Positions 34,566 through 43,948 are shown, counted from the stretch's first letter. The stretch is 64,000 bases of DNA from Scatosoma sp900555925 (GCA_959603585.1 CAUGYD010000003.1:62001-126000); one strand, 5' to 3'. Numbers and translations: made by a program. Notes: generated by a model from the letters alone, not told the origin.

Positions 34566-35351
34566 ATGCCTGCCGCTTATACTCATTTTTCCGTCGCCGC
34601 GGAAGTGTTCAGACGCCTCCCTGAAGAAATCCGCGGAAATATATCTTCCTTGCGCCTCTATTTTTTCGGTGCACAAGGCGCCGATTTCTGTTTCTTTTAT
34701 CGGGCTTTTCGCGCTTCGGAAATCAATTTCGGGCGCTTTTTGCACAATAGAGGCTCATTTGATTTTTTCAAAGCTCTCCTCTTATTTTCAGACCGGAACT
34801 CCGATCTTTTCAGTTATGCGCTCGGATATATCACCCACTATGCCGCAGATTGTATTTTTCACCCCTATGTCTATTACCTGTCAGGACACTCTCCCGTCAA
34901 GCACTCCCGCTCGGAAGGCGCTCTAGACTTCTATTTCAGAGAAAAATCCAATGCAGAGGAGCCCAGTCAATTTCAAGTTTATTTCAATGCCGGTATACCT
35001 TCGAAAGAAGCCTCGGAATTATTTACTCTATATGCGGTGGCGACGGCAAAAGCTGAACGCGATCCACTCATCAAGGGCGCCTTTTTGAAAAGCATACGGA
35101 ATTTCCGCGCATACACGCGTTTTTCCGCGCACATGTTCGCCAAAAAAGATACAAGATTGTTAAATGCAGAGAGACACGAATGGCAGTATCCGGACGATAA
35201 AAACATCGTAATGACAGACGGCGCAGAACAACTCTTTGTCCGCGCCGTCGAAGAAAGTATTTCATTGATAAAAGAATTTGTCCACTGCTCGCAGACCCGC
35301 AAACCGTTGAAAAAAGAGCTGTTCGGCAAAAATTTTCTCAGCGGACTGTAA
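34566..35351 (+). CDS. Zinc-dependent phospholipase C-like family protein
   Basis: 261 residues from the ATG at 34566, which gives MPAAYTHFSVAAEVFRRLPE, the usual start of this family; a longer form starts 11 codons earlier without better support. His residues in YTHF and in ITHYAADCIFHPYVYYLSGH resemble metal ligands of the zinc-dependent phospholipase C/S1-P1 fold. Many Clostridia encode such proteins, but their true substrate is unknown. No signal peptide, so probably cytoplasmic. Monocistronic; a weak ribosome binding site only. Confidence 0.7.
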   Translation: MPAAYTHFSVAAEVFRRLPEEIRGNISSLRLYFFGAQGADFCFFYRAFRASEINFGRFLHNRGSFDFFKALLLFSDRNSDLFSYALGYITHYAADCIFHPYVYYLSGHSPVKHSRSEGALDFYFREKSNAEEPSQFQVYFNAGIPSKEASELFTLYAVATAKAERDPLIKGAFLKSIRNFRAYTRFSAHMFAKKDTRLLNAERHEWQYPDDKNIVMTDGAEQLFVRAVEESISLIKEFVHCSQTRKPLKKELFGKNFLSGL

Positions 35352-35450
35352 ATAACGGCTCTTAAACGTCCAAAAGAGTATGAACGGAAAACTACAACGG
35401 ACAAAGGCCATAGATTATACGGACATAATCTGCGGACGGCAAACCGAAAC

Positions 35451-36635
35451 TTAACCTTTCGGAATCGATTCGGACAGTTTTTCCAGCCACGGTTTCAAAT
35501 ATTCGTCGAACGCGGCAAAAATTCCCTTTGACAGGGACGCGTTTTCGCCGAAGAGCTGTGAAGCGTCGAATACTTCAAAATGTCCCAATATGTATAAGAG
35601 CGCCATGACCAAAACGCAGAAAAACGCTCCCACGGCAAACATGACGGCCATGGACAGGACTCCGTCCACCAGGCGGAACACAAAAAAGCGTTTTACGCCC
35701 GAAACGATAAGCCGGAGAATCAATCCGACCAAGGCGACGGCGATGCAGAGCGCCACGCAAGAAACGAGTCCGCAGGCTACCTTGCCGAGAACGACGGACA
35801 CCTGTTCGGGAAGCGCCTTTGCGATCAAATCTCCGAAGTAATCGGAACCTTTTCCGATAAATGCGAAAGCCGCCCCTTCCCCCGCAAATTTAGAAAAGGG
35901 AAGCCAAAAAGACACAATAATCGCCGCGATAAAAGCTATCGTCACGATGAGGCCGCCGCGCAGCATTCCGCGCTTGAACCCCGCGTGCGCGAAAGCCGCA
36001 AGCACCCCTATAATGAGGAAATCGAACGCATAGGAATGAATATATTTCCAATTATTCGCAACGAGCGTATTCTCGAATACGTTTTTCAAAGCTCCCGTCT
36101 TTAATGGAGTCAGCGAAACGACGACCAGCGCAAGGCTTGCCATGGCGAGCGCCAGCACCGCAGCATTGACAATCGTGACGAGCACGGAAAGAACGGGACT
36201 GGCGGCAAAAATACGTTTTCCGCCCCTGCGCTTCAAAACGACGCGCCCCTTTTCTCCTTCGTCTAAGTCGGAATCCTTCTCGTCTTCATCCTCGGGGTCT
36301 CCGTGGGGTCCGACAATCATGGAGATGATTCCGAATACCGCCAAAGCGGCTATAATACATACGACGGCGATAGAGAGCGTAGAGACCAGATCCCGAACGC
36401 CCGGCGCAAGTTTTTCCACCGCTCCGATTTTGAGAATGGGATTTTTATCGTGGAAATGAAGTTCCAACACGACGAAGAGCGCGCAGGCCCCCGCCCATGT
36501 CAAGGGGCCCCAGCCCATGGAGAAGCCCGCGACGAGCGCGAGAATGACGATCAGCACTGCGGCGCCGATCGCAAACCATTTCGCGTTTTCCGTAAACCAT
36601 GCGGGCATCGCCAAAAGCGAATACATTGTCTGCAT
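35451..36635 (-). CDS. Polytopic membrane protein, possibly CvpA-like
   Basis: 394 residues with about nine hydrophobic segments. A first group lies at about 18-60 and 85-110. A cytoplasmic acidic loop (EDEDEKDSDLDEGEKGRV, about 112-130) with a following basic KRRGGKR comes next, and a second group spans about 145-375. The last third (GLVSCVALCIAVALVGLILR...RLVDGVLSMAVMFAVG) resembles CvpA-family proteins in helix spacing, only loosely. No catalytic motif seen. The start has GGAGGAGG; the hairpin CCGACA-TGTCGG (36649-36665) lies directly upstream, between this gene and glnS, which may share a transcript. Confidence 0.65.
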   Translation of the reverse strand: MQTMYSLLAMPAWFTENAKWFAIGAAVLIVILALVAGFSMGWGPLTWAGACALFVVLELHFHDKNPILKIGAVEKLAPGVRDLVSTLSIAVVCIIAALAVFGIISMIVGPHGDPEDEDEKDSDLDEGEKGRVVLKRRGGKRIFAASPVLSVLVTIVNAAVLALAMASLALVVVSLTPLKTGALKNVFENTLVANNWKYIHSYAFDFLIIGVLAAFAHAGFKRGMLRGGLIVTIAFIAAIIVSFWLPFSKFAGEGAAFAFIGKGSDYFGDLIAKALPEQVSVVLGKVACGLVSCVALCIAVALVGLILRLIVSGVKRFFVFRLVDGVLSMAVMFAVGAFFCVLVMALLYILGHFEVFDASQLFGENASLSKGIFAAFDEYLKPWLEKLSESIPKG

Positions 36636-36682
36636 TTTGCAACCTCCTCCGACAAAAAATGTCGGCAGATACGTTTCGTAAT

Positions 36683-38317
36683 TTATTTATTGAAATTGTC
36701 TTTGAGGGAGACGATTTCCGATAACACCAGATTTCCGTCCTCCCCGCGGCACTTTTTATAATACCCGATTCTCATGAGCTGGAACGCTTTTCCGTCTTTC
36801 GCTTCAAAGAGATAGGGTTCCGCTTTGCCTTGGAAAATGTGCTCGCTGTCGAGATTCATGCGCTCGGAAAAGTCCTGTCCCGGATATTCCGCGTCCTTCA
36901 AAAGATAGGAATACTGGCGAATCTCCGCGTCCACGCCCGTCGCCGCGTCTACCCACTGAATGGTTCCCTTCACCTTTATCCCGCTCGTATCCCGCGAAGA
37001 ACGGCTCTCGGGAATATAGGAACAAACGAGTTCCTTCACCTTCCCGTTGCCGTCCTCTATCACCTCGTCACAGTGAACGATATAGGCGTTTTTCAGGCGG
37101 ACGTATCCGTTCGGTTTGAGCCTTTGATACTTGGGCGGGGGATCGGAGGAAAAGTCCGCCCTGTCGATATATACCGTCTTTCCGAACGTCACTTTCCGCG
37201 TTCCCAGTTCGGGCTTCAATGGGTGCAGGGGCGTTTCCAGCTCCTCCGTGCCCTCGTAATTGGAAATCGTCACCTTCAAGGGCTCCAAAACCGCCATGGT
37301 GCGTTCCGCGTTCTCGTTGAGATCGTCGCGGATACACGCTTCGAGATACGAGAGCTGACATTCCGAATTCGCCTTGACGATCCCGATTTTGCCGCAAAAA
37401 TCCAAGAGCGCTTCGGGCGGCACGCCGCGGTTTCTCAGTCCCGCAATCGTCGGCATTCTCGGATCGTCCCAGCCGTGGACATGCCCCTCCTCTACCAGCT
37501 TTTTCAGGTAACGTTTTGACATGACCGTATTCGTGACCGCCAGCCGCGCGAACTCGATTTGGCGCGGTTTGGGGAAAAAGCCCAGATTGATTCCCACCCA
37601 GTCGTACAGAGGTCTGTGATCCTCAAATTCGAGCGTACAGAGAGAATGCGTAACCCCTTGCAAATAATCGCAGATAGGGTGCGCGTAGTCGTACATGGGA
37701 TAAATACACCATTTATCCCCCGTGCGGTGATGCGTCGCGCGCAAAATCCGATAAATGACGGGGTCGCGCAGGTTCATATTTGGAGAGGACATGTCGATTT
37801 TTGCGCGCAGACACTTCTCTCCGTCCGCGTATTTGCCCGCCTTCATCTCGCGGAACAACCGCAGGTTTTCCTCGACGGAACGGTTTCTGTAAGGGCTCTC
37901 CGTGCCCGCTTCCGTGAGCGTGCCGCGCGTCGCGCTGATCTCTTCGGGGGAAAGGTCGCATACGAACGCTTTTCCGTCCTCTATCAGCTTCTCCGCATAT
38001 CCGTATATTTCGTCGAAAAAGTCGGAGGCATATACCTCCTTCGCCCAATGATACCCCATCCATTCGATGTCGCGGCGAATGGCGTCCACAAACTCCGTCT
38101 TTTCCTTGGACGGGTTAGTATCGTCGAAAAACAAATTGCACTTTCCGCCGTACTTTTCCGCCGTCCCGAAATTGACCAGCATGCTCTTGATGTGTCCGAT
38201 ATGCAGGTATCCGTTGGGTTCGGGCGGAAACCGCGTCTGAATTTCCTTCACCCTGCCCGCTTCTATGTCCTCGTTGATGATTTGCTCGATAAAATTAGTC
38301 GCTTCTACCTTTTTCAT
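36683..38317 (-). CDS. glnS: Glutamine--tRNA ligase
   Basis: 544 residues, the usual GlnRS length. Class I signature: PPEPNGYLHIGHIKS (HIGH at residues 39-42) and VMSKRYLKKL as the KMSKS-type loop. C-terminal anticodon-binding beta barrels include SDPPPKYQRLKPNGYVRLKN. It charges tRNA-Gln directly; many Firmicutes instead use GatCAB transamidation, so a glnS points to a gut-Clostridia type lineage. The ATG is 47 bases from the CvpA-like gene on the downstream side. No T-box-like leader seen. Confidence 0.93.
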   Translation of the reverse strand: MKKVEATNFIEQIINEDIEAGRVKEIQTRFPPEPNGYLHIGHIKSMLVNFGTAEKYGGKCNLFFDDTNPSKEKTEFVDAIRRDIEWMGYHWAKEVYASDFFDEIYGYAEKLIEDGKAFVCDLSPEEISATRGTLTEAGTESPYRNRSVEENLRLFREMKAGKYADGEKCLRAKIDMSSPNMNLRDPVIYRILRATHHRTGDKWCIYPMYDYAHPICDYLQGVTHSLCTLEFEDHRPLYDWVGINLGFFPKPRQIEFARLAVTNTVMSKRYLKKLVEEGHVHGWDDPRMPTIAGLRNRGVPPEALLDFCGKIGIVKANSECQLSYLEACIRDDLNENAERTMAVLEPLKVTISNYEGTEELETPLHPLKPELGTRKVTFGKTVYIDRADFSSDPPPKYQRLKPNGYVRLKNAYIVHCDEVIEDGNGKVKELVCSYIPESRSSRDTSGIKVKGTIQWVDAATGVDAEIRQYSYLLKDAEYPGQDFSERMNLDSEHIFQGKAEPYLFEAKDGKAFQLMRIGYYKKCRGEDGNLVLSEIVSLKDNFNK

Positions 38318-38401
38318 GTATATCCGTTCCTGTCAATGATAGTAAAAAATATTTCCTCTTTCAGATAATTTCAGAGAGTTAAAAATAGCCTGAAGGATTG
38401 A

Positions 38402-38476
38402 AACCGTCGGTATATTAAGACAGTTCAGCGCATTGGAACCGTCGGCATATTGAGACTGTCCGAAATATTAAGACAG
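38402..38476. repeat. Short imperfect direct repeats between fhs and glnS
   Basis: AACCGTCGGTATATTAAGACAGT (38402-38424) recurs as AACCGTCGGCATATTGAGACTGT (38437-38459), with starts 35 bases apart. A partial third copy, GAAATATTAAGACAG, lies at 38462-38476 and overlaps the last codons and stop of fhs. Confidence 0.7.
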
Positions 38477-40123
38477 CCCGACGATTTTTCCGTCCGCCGT
38501 CAAATCGATTTTCTCCGCCGCGGGATGCGCGCCGAGTCCCGGCATGAGCATGATTTTTCCCGCAATCGCCACGATAAAGCCCGCACCGCCCTTCAATACG
38601 ATGTCGCGGACGAAAATCCTGAACCCCGACGGTCTGCCGATGAGGTCGGGATTATCGGAGAGCGAATACTGCGTCTTGGCGATGATGACGGGAAGCCCGC
38701 CCTCGCCCTTCGCCTCTATCGTCTTTATCTTTTCCAGCGCTTCCTCCGAAAAATCCGCGCCGTCCGCGCCGTAAATCTTCTTCGCGACGTCCTCGATCTT
38801 CTTCGCGACGGGCGATTGCAGGTCGTAGGCAAATTCCAACTTGGAGGGAATTTCGCACGCCTTTACGACCTCTGCCGCGAGCTCCTTTCCTCCCTCGCCC
38901 CCTTTCAGGAACACGTCGGTAAACACCGCTTTCGCTCCGCTGCTTTCCACCGCCGTGATGACAAAGTCCGTCTCCGCTTTCGTGTCCGTCGCAAAGCGGT
39001 TCATCGCCACGACGACGGGCTTTTTATATACCGTGCGGATATTTTCGATATGTTTCAGGAGATTGGGCATTCCCTTTTCGAGCGCCTCCAAATTCTCCTT
39101 AGAAAGCGTTTCCTTCGCCGCTCCGCCGTGCAGTTTGAGCGCTTTAACCGTCGCAACCACGACTACGCAGTCGGGCTCTATCCCCGCCGCGCGGCATTTG
39201 GTATCGAGGAATTTTTCCGCGCCGAGGTCGGCGCCGAAGCCGGCTTCCGTCACCGCGTAATCCGCAAGGCTCATCGCCGCATACGTCGCCTGTATGCTGT
39301 TGCAGCCGTGCGCGATATTGGCAAACGGCCCCCCGTGAATGATCGCGGGCGTCCCTTCCAGCGTCTGCACCAGATTGGGCTTCATGGCGTCCTTCAAGAG
39401 CACCGCCATGGAGCCGACCGCTCCCGGAATGTCCCTCGCATGGACATAGTCGCCCGACTTATTCAAACCGACGATGATATTCCCCAGCCGTTTTTTGAGG
39501 TCGGAAAGGTCGGTCGCAAGGCAGAGCACCGCCATGACCTCGCTCGCCGCCGTAATGTCGAAATGATCCTCGCGCTCCACGCCGCGGCCCTTGCCGCCGA
39601 TACGGATATTGATGAGCTCGCGGTCATTCATGTCCATACAGCGGTGGAAATAGATATTCTCCGTGTCGATATTCAGCTCGTTGCCGCGGAAAATATGATT
39701 GTCCATGAGCGCGCAGAGGAGATTGTTCGCCGCGGTAATCGCGTGCAAATCCCCCGTGAAGTGCAGGTTGATGTCTGACATGGGCACGACCTGCGCATAG
39801 CCGCCGCCCGCGGCTCCGCCCTTGATTCCGAACACGGGGCCCAAAGAAGGCTCCCTGAGCGCAAGGCATACCTTTTTGCCCAGCTTTTTAAGACCGTCCG
39901 CAAGTCCGATGGAGACAGTCGTTTTTCCCTCCCCCGACGCCGTGGGGTTGATCGCCGTCACGAGAACGAGCTTCGCCTTCCTCGGCAGGCCTTCGGGCAG
40001 AGAGAGTTTGGCTTTATATTTTCCGTACAGTTCCAGTTCGTCCTCGGTCAGCGAAAGCTGAGCCGCGACTTCGCGTATGTCTTTGAGTTCCGCGTTTTCC
40101 GCAATCTCGATATCCGACAGCAT
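38468..40123 (-). CDS. fhs: Formate--tetrahydrofolate ligase
   Basis: 551 residues. ATP-dependent activation of formate to 10-formyl-THF in the cytoplasm, for purine synthesis or the Wood-Ljungdahl methyl branch. Landmarks: the P-loop variant NPTASGEGKTTVSIGLADGL (about residues 59-78), REPSLGPVFGIKGGAAGGG (about 89-107) and DIPGAVGSMAVLLKDA. The ATG at 40123 has AAGGAG upstream. No acetogenesis partners are adjacent. Confidence 0.95.
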   Translation of the reverse strand: MLSDIEIAENAELKDIREVAAQLSLTEDELELYGKYKAKLSLPEGLPRKAKLVLVTAINPTASGEGKTTVSIGLADGLKKLGKKVCLALREPSLGPVFGIKGGAAGGGYAQVVPMSDINLHFTGDLHAITAANNLLCALMDNHIFRGNELNIDTENIYFHRCMDMNDRELINIRIGGKGRGVEREDHFDITAASEVMAVLCLATDLSDLKKRLGNIIVGLNKSGDYVHARDIPGAVGSMAVLLKDAMKPNLVQTLEGTPAIIHGGPFANIAHGCNSIQATYAAMSLADYAVTEAGFGADLGAEKFLDTKCRAAGIEPDCVVVVATVKALKLHGGAAKETLSKENLEALEKGMPNLLKHIENIRTVYKKPVVVAMNRFATDTKAETDFVITAVESSGAKAVFTDVFLKGGEGGKELAAEVVKACEIPSKLEFAYDLQSPVAKKIEDVAKKIYGADGADFSEEALEKIKTIEAKGEGGLPVIIAKTQYSLSDNPDLIGRPSGFRIFVRDIVLKGGAGFIVAIAGKIMLMPGLGAHPAAEKIDLTADGKIVGLS

Positions 40124-40217
40124 GGTTTCTCCTTTGTGGATTATATTATCTCTTTTACATTATAACATATTTTTTGTAAAATGGGAATAATTCTCCTATA
40201 AATTTATTTGAAAATTT

Positions 40218-40246
40218 TTGCGCTTTTTGCCGATTTATGCTATACT
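40218..40246 (+). promoter_or_regulatory. Promoter of the PAP2 phosphatase gene
   Basis: TTGCGC (40218-40223), 17 bases, TATACT (40241-40246), about 28 bases before the start codon. Confidence 0.55.
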
Positions 40247-40274
40247 TTTCTCAACAAACGCTTCGGAGCTTCTT

Positions 40275-41132
40275 ATGGAACAATCTATTCTTGAATTTTT
40301 CGAGAGCCTGCGCTCTCCCTTCGGCAATATCCTCGCCGGAGCGTTTTCCCTGTTCGGGGAAACGCTCGTACTCGTCGCGCTCATTTCCCTCGTCTATTGG
40401 ATTATAGACAAGGACTTCGGAGAAAGGCTCGTGCTCGTGTCCTTTTCCTCCATGAGCGCAAACGCCTTCTTAAAAGGCGTCGTCGCGCGCCCGCGCCCCT
40501 ATGCCGCGGGTATCGTATCGCGCGTGGAAATCGATTCGCCCCTCCTTTCCACCGTCAATCTGGAAGCGGATATGTCCTTTCCAAGCGGACATTCCCAAAT
40601 GAGCGCGGGGCTGTTCTTTACTTCCGCTTTCCGACTGAAAAAAGCGTGGGCATGGCTCCTCGCGCCCGTCCTCACGCTTTTGGTGATGTGTTCCAGAATG
40701 TATTTGGGCGTTCACTATCCCACCGACGTCCTCGCGGGCGCCGCGCTCGGCATCGCCTTTTCCTGCCTTTGGGAATTTATTTACCGAAAATTTCCCCGCC
40801 TGCGCGATCCCGCGGCGGCGCTGTTCGCCGTTCTTTCCCTCGTCCTGCTCTTTATCTCGCCCAATAAGAGCCTCGCGGAGCTTTCCGCCTGCATGTGCGC
40901 GGCGGCAATCGCCCTGCCGCTCGAAAATAAATTTATTCGTTTTCGCGTGGAAAAGGGCTGGAAGAAAAAACTGCTGCGCGCGTTAGTCGGGTTTGCATGC
41001 GTGGGCGCCGTATTCGGAATTTTTGCCCTCATTCCCTCAGAGGCGCTCGTCATAAAATGGCTCAAATATTTCCTGCTCGTGACGGCAGCAGCGCTCGGTG
41101 CGCCCGCGCTGTTCAAAAAGCTGAAAATCTGA
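40275..41132 (+). CDS. PAP2 family membrane phosphatase
   Basis: 285 residues from the ATG at 40275 (GGAGC upstream). The three-part phosphatase signature is complete: KGVVARPRPYA (motif C1, about 70), SFPSGHSQMS (C2, about 105-113) and SRMYLGVHYPTDVLAG (C3, about 142-157). Hydrophobic segments before and after give a polytopic membrane protein. The family dephosphorylates lipid phosphates such as undecaprenyl pyrophosphate or phosphatidic acid at the outer face; which one cannot be told. The C-terminal extension with four more helices is longer than the minimal domain. Confidence 0.88.
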   Translation: MEQSILEFFESLRSPFGNILAGAFSLFGETLVLVALISLVYWIIDKDFGERLVLVSFSSMSANAFLKGVVARPRPYAAGIVSRVEIDSPLLSTVNLEADMSFPSGHSQMSAGLFFTSAFRLKKAWAWLLAPVLTLLVMCSRMYLGVHYPTDVLAGAALGIAFSCLWEFIYRKFPRLRDPAAALFAVLSLVLLFISPNKSLAELSACMCAAAIALPLENKFIRFRVEKGWKKKLLRALVGFACVGAVFGIFALIPSEALVIKWLKYFLLVTAAALGAPALFKKLKI

Positions 41133-41162
41133 AAAAATTGCAGGGCCGAACGCCGCAAGCGA

Positions 41163-41192
41163 TTGACTTCCGAAGCGGAAACATTGTATAAT
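41163..41192 (+). promoter_or_regulatory. Promoter of glyQS
   Basis: TTGACT (41163-41168), 18-base spacer, TATAAT (41187-41192). It gives a leader of about 170 bases with a hairpin (CCGCGG-type stem near 41337-41352) but no T-box motif. Confidence 0.75.
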
Positions 41193-41370
41193 AAAGAAAA
41201 CGATGCAGCGATACGGCTACAATCGGTTTTGTAACCTCGGTTCGTTTTATCCGATACAATGGAAAATTCGCTATAAAATGACCGAAAAATTTTCCGCGAT
41301 TGCTTTCGCGGAAACAAGTCGTGACAAAAAATGTCGCCGCGGCTCTCCGCGGCATTACAGGAGATACAAT

Positions 41371-42771
41371 ATGGCTGAAAAGAGAACGGTGACGATGGAA
41401 AAACTCGTTTCCCTTTGCAAAAACAGGGGCTTCATTTTTCCCGGAAGCGAAATTTACGGCGGTCTCGCCAATACCTGGGACTACGGTCCTTTGGGCGTGG
41501 AGCTGAAAAATAACGTCAAAAAGGCGTGGTGGAAAAAATTCATACAGGAAAATCCCCATAATACGGGCGTAGATTGCGCCATTTTGATGAATACGCGCAC
41601 ATGGAAGGCTTCGGGGCATCTCGGCGGCTTCTCCGACCCCCTCATGGACTGCAAGTCCTGCAAAGCCCGCCACCGCGCGGACGACCTCGTCGAAAAATAC
41701 GCCGAAAAACACAAGCTCGACGTAAACGTCGAAGGCATGGACAACGACGCTTTGGAAGCGTTCATTACGGAACACAAGGTTCCTTGCCCCGTCTGCGGAA
41801 ATTCCGATTTCACGCCTATCCGCAAGTTCAATCTTATGTTCAAAACTTTTCAGGGCGTTACCGAGGACACGACGAACACCGTCTATCTCCGCCCCGAAAC
41901 GGCGCAGGGGATTTTCGTCAATTTCCAGAACGTACAGCGCTCCACACGCATGCGCGTCCCCTTCGGAATCGGACAGATCGGAAAATCCTTCCGCAACGAA
42001 ATTACGCCCGGAAACTTCACCTTCCGCACCCGCGAATTTGAACAGATGGAGCTGGAATTTTTCTGTAAGCCCGGCACCGATCTCGAATGGTTCGCCTATT
42101 GGAAAAATTTCTGCCGCGAATGGCTGCTCTCCCTCGGCATGAAGGAGGAAAATCTGCACCTGCGCGACCATTCCCCCGAAGAACTCTGTTTCTATTCTAA
42201 GGCGACGACCGACTTTGAATATAACTTCGCTTTCGGCTGGGGCGAGCTCTGGGGCATCGCCGACCGCACGGATTACGACCTCTCTCAACACGCGAAAGAG
42301 TGCGGTAAGCCCATCAATTACACCGACCCCGTCACGGGTGAAACTTACGTCCCGTACGTCATCGAGCCGTCGCTCGGCGCCGACCGCGTCGTTCTGGCGT
42401 TTTTGACCGATGCTTACGACGAAGAAATCGTCGATCCCGTAAAAAACGACGTGCGCGTCGTGTTACACCTCCACCCCGCCCTTGCGCCGTATAAATGCGC
42501 CGTCTTGCCTCTGCAAAAAAATCTTTCCGAAAAGGCGGACGAGGTATACGCGAAAATGCTGAAAAAATTCCCCGCTACTTATGACGTAACGGGCTCTATC
42601 GGAAAACGCTATCGCCGTCAGGACGAAATCGGTACCCCCTTCTGCGTCACCGTGGACTTCGAGACTTTGGAAAACAATACCGTCACCGTGCGCGACCGCG
42701 ATACCATGCAGCAAATTCGCGTGAGCGTCGACGAGGCAATCAAATATATCGAAGAAAAAATTGAGTTCTAA
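41371..42771 (+). CDS. glyQS: Glycine--tRNA ligase, dimeric class II type
   Basis: 466 residues. Single-chain, eukaryote/archaea-like GlyRS, used by many Gram-positive bacteria instead of the GlyQ/GlyS tetramer. Start region MEKLVSLCKNRGFIFPGSEI, motif around GLANTWDYGPLGVELKNNVK, and a CxxC...CPVCG zinc insertion. TFRTREFEQMELEFF is motif 2, and VIEPSLGADRVVLAFL is motif 3 with its Arg. The C-terminal anticodon-binding domain begins near VVLHLHPALAPYK. The ATG at 41371 (CAGGAGAT upstream) is chosen over upstream in-frame codons that precede the conserved start. Confidence 0.93.
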   Translation: MAEKRTVTMEKLVSLCKNRGFIFPGSEIYGGLANTWDYGPLGVELKNNVKKAWWKKFIQENPHNTGVDCAILMNTRTWKASGHLGGFSDPLMDCKSCKARHRADDLVEKYAEKHKLDVNVEGMDNDALEAFITEHKVPCPVCGNSDFTPIRKFNLMFKTFQGVTEDTTNTVYLRPETAQGIFVNFQNVQRSTRMRVPFGIGQIGKSFRNEITPGNFTFRTREFEQMELEFFCKPGTDLEWFAYWKNFCREWLLSLGMKEENLHLRDHSPEELCFYSKATTDFEYNFAFGWGELWGIADRTDYDLSQHAKECGKPINYTDPVTGETYVPYVIEPSLGADRVVLAFLTDAYDEEIVDPVKNDVRVVLHLHPALAPYKCAVLPLQKNLSEKADEVYAKMLKKFPATYDVTGSIGKRYRRQDEIGTPFCVTVDFETLENNTVTVRDRDTMQQIRVSVDEAIKYIEEKIEF

Positions 42772-43232
42772 ATAAAATTTTTGAATTTTTCATAAAATGT
42801 TAAATTTTATAATAAAAAATTTTTTTCGGAAAATGTCATAAAAATATTTTACTTTTTTGTCGATTTATAGTAGAATATACTCGTAAATCAAATGAAGGTA
42901 CTCCTTCCGAGAGATTTACTTAAAACAGCTCATCATTTTCCCCCTTATCATATAGGTAGTCCCCTCAAAGCCGCAAGGTTTTGAGGGGACTATCGTTAGT
43001 TCAGGAAATTATTTTTATTTGAAGATAGTTCGTCGTTTTCGGCGGTTTACTGTTAGTTTGAAATCGGCTCGTCGTTTTGGCAGTCATCGTTTTCGCGCAA
43101 AGTTTTCCAAGTTTTGTCTTTTATCGATACGGACGAAACGGCAGAAAAAATTCCCCCTTTCAAAATACCTTTGTAAGCCTGAAAAAGATGTTCTCCCGAA
43201 CGCAAACGGAAAATTTACCGAAAGAAAACTTT
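42772..43232. other. Gene-free stretch with one stem-loop
   Basis: About 460 bases without a supported gene. The hairpin AGTCCCCTCAAA/TTTGAGGGGACT at 42958-42991 is the only distinct structure. It has no T run, lies 190 bases after glyQS, and may be a processing site or a distal terminator. The first 120 bases are extremely AT-rich. Confidence 0.5.
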
Positions 43233-43267
43233 TAGCGGCGCTGTTCTTAAAGAACGGCGCCGCTAAA
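43233..43267 (-). terminator. Terminator of the PH-domain gene
   Basis: Minus-strand AGCGGCGCCGTTCTT/AAGAACAGCGCCGCT stem with a 2-4 base loop, followed by AAAAGTTTTC, a few bases after the stop at 43273. Confidence 0.75.
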
Positions 43268-43272
43268 AAATT

Positions 43273-43821
43273 TTATCTTTCGTTTTTATATGTAAATACA
43301 ATTGCACCCAAAGAATCAAAAATTTCCAAAACGGACGCTCTGTTTACTCGAACCTTTATCTTTCCGGACTTTGTTTTCCTTTTCTGCGTCCAGCTGCTCG
43401 CGCCGATTGCCAAAGGCGTCCCCTCTGTCCCTTCCGTCGAAATGACGAGCACAAAGGCCATGCGCATAAGTTTCAAAATTGCCGCGATTACCATAAGTAC
43501 GCCCAACAATATGGGCAGAAAAGCAAAATATCCCTGATTCCCCAGTTTCCCTGTCATGATAAGTCCGACGATAACCAGCAGCGCGCCGAAAATCATCGCG
43601 ATAATCGGACCTACCTTGCTTGGACTGCTATTCGCCATATCTATGGACTTGACTGCTTGCAGGGGAATTTCTTGCCGAGAAACACTTCGGCTTCCTTTTA
43701 TCTCCGAAATAATCCGCTTGTCTGTCACAATCAGAGAAGCCGATTTCTTCTCCCCGCCTTTCTGCTTCGAGGCCGCATAGTTCCAGCCTTTGATAACTTG
43801 TTCGCCTTTCGCCAACGTCAT
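43273..43821 (-). CDS. PH-like domain membrane protein
   Basis: 182 residues. The N-terminal part (SASLIVTDKRIISEIKGSRS...QEIPLQAVKSID) looks like the bacterial PH/YdbT-type domain found on small membrane proteins. Two transmembrane helices (about 72-92 and 99-120) follow, then a C-terminal segment (VRVNRASVLEIFDSLGAIVF) that may complete the domain. Function unknown. The ATG at 43821 has AAGGAG; the 27 codons upstream in frame lack support. The promoter at 43902-43930 contains a perfect palindrome, so it is likely repressed by the divergent XRE protein. Confidence 0.7.
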   Translation of the reverse strand: MTLAKGEQVIKGWNYAASKQKGGEKKSASLIVTDKRIISEIKGSRSVSRQEIPLQAVKSIDMANSSPSKVGPIIAMIFGALLVIVGLIMTGKLGNQGYFAFLPILLGVLMVIAAILKLMRMAFVLVISTEGTEGTPLAIGASSWTQKRKTKSGKIKVRVNRASVLEIFDSLGAIVFTYKNER

Positions 43822-43901
43822 AAGTCTTTTCTCCTTTTCAAAATATTTTCTCCGCCTCGCTTTCAGACAAGACGAATATTTCCTTTTCTCTTTCATAAGC
43901 A

Positions 43902-43930
43902 ATTATACATCATTTTATGATGTATGTCAA
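43902..43930 (-). promoter_or_regulatory. Repressor-controlled promoter: palindrome between -35 and -10
   Basis: Minus-strand TTGACA (43930-43925), 17-base spacer, TATAAT (43907-43902). The 21-base segment 43905-43925, ATACATCA-TTTTA-TGATGTAT, is a perfect palindrome filling the spacer. A further half-site TGATGT is at 43940-43945, next to the XRE gene start. Confidence 0.8.
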
Positions 43931-43948
43931 GCATTTTTGTGATGTAAA

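Noticed and set aside
38402..38476. CRISPR array
   Set aside because: Only two full copies with a 12-base gap, no spacers of regular length and no cas genes in the window.
38450..39778. 442-codon plus-strand ORF opposite fhs
   Set aside because: Antisense shadow with very high Arg content; fhs is unmistakable.
41193..41370. T-box riboswitch before glyQS
   Set aside because: The leader is long enough and has hairpins, but the conserved T-box sequence and an antiterminator/terminator pair are not visible.
41113..42291. 392-codon minus-strand ORF opposite glyQS
   Set aside because: Antisense shadow of the glycyl-tRNA synthetase gene.
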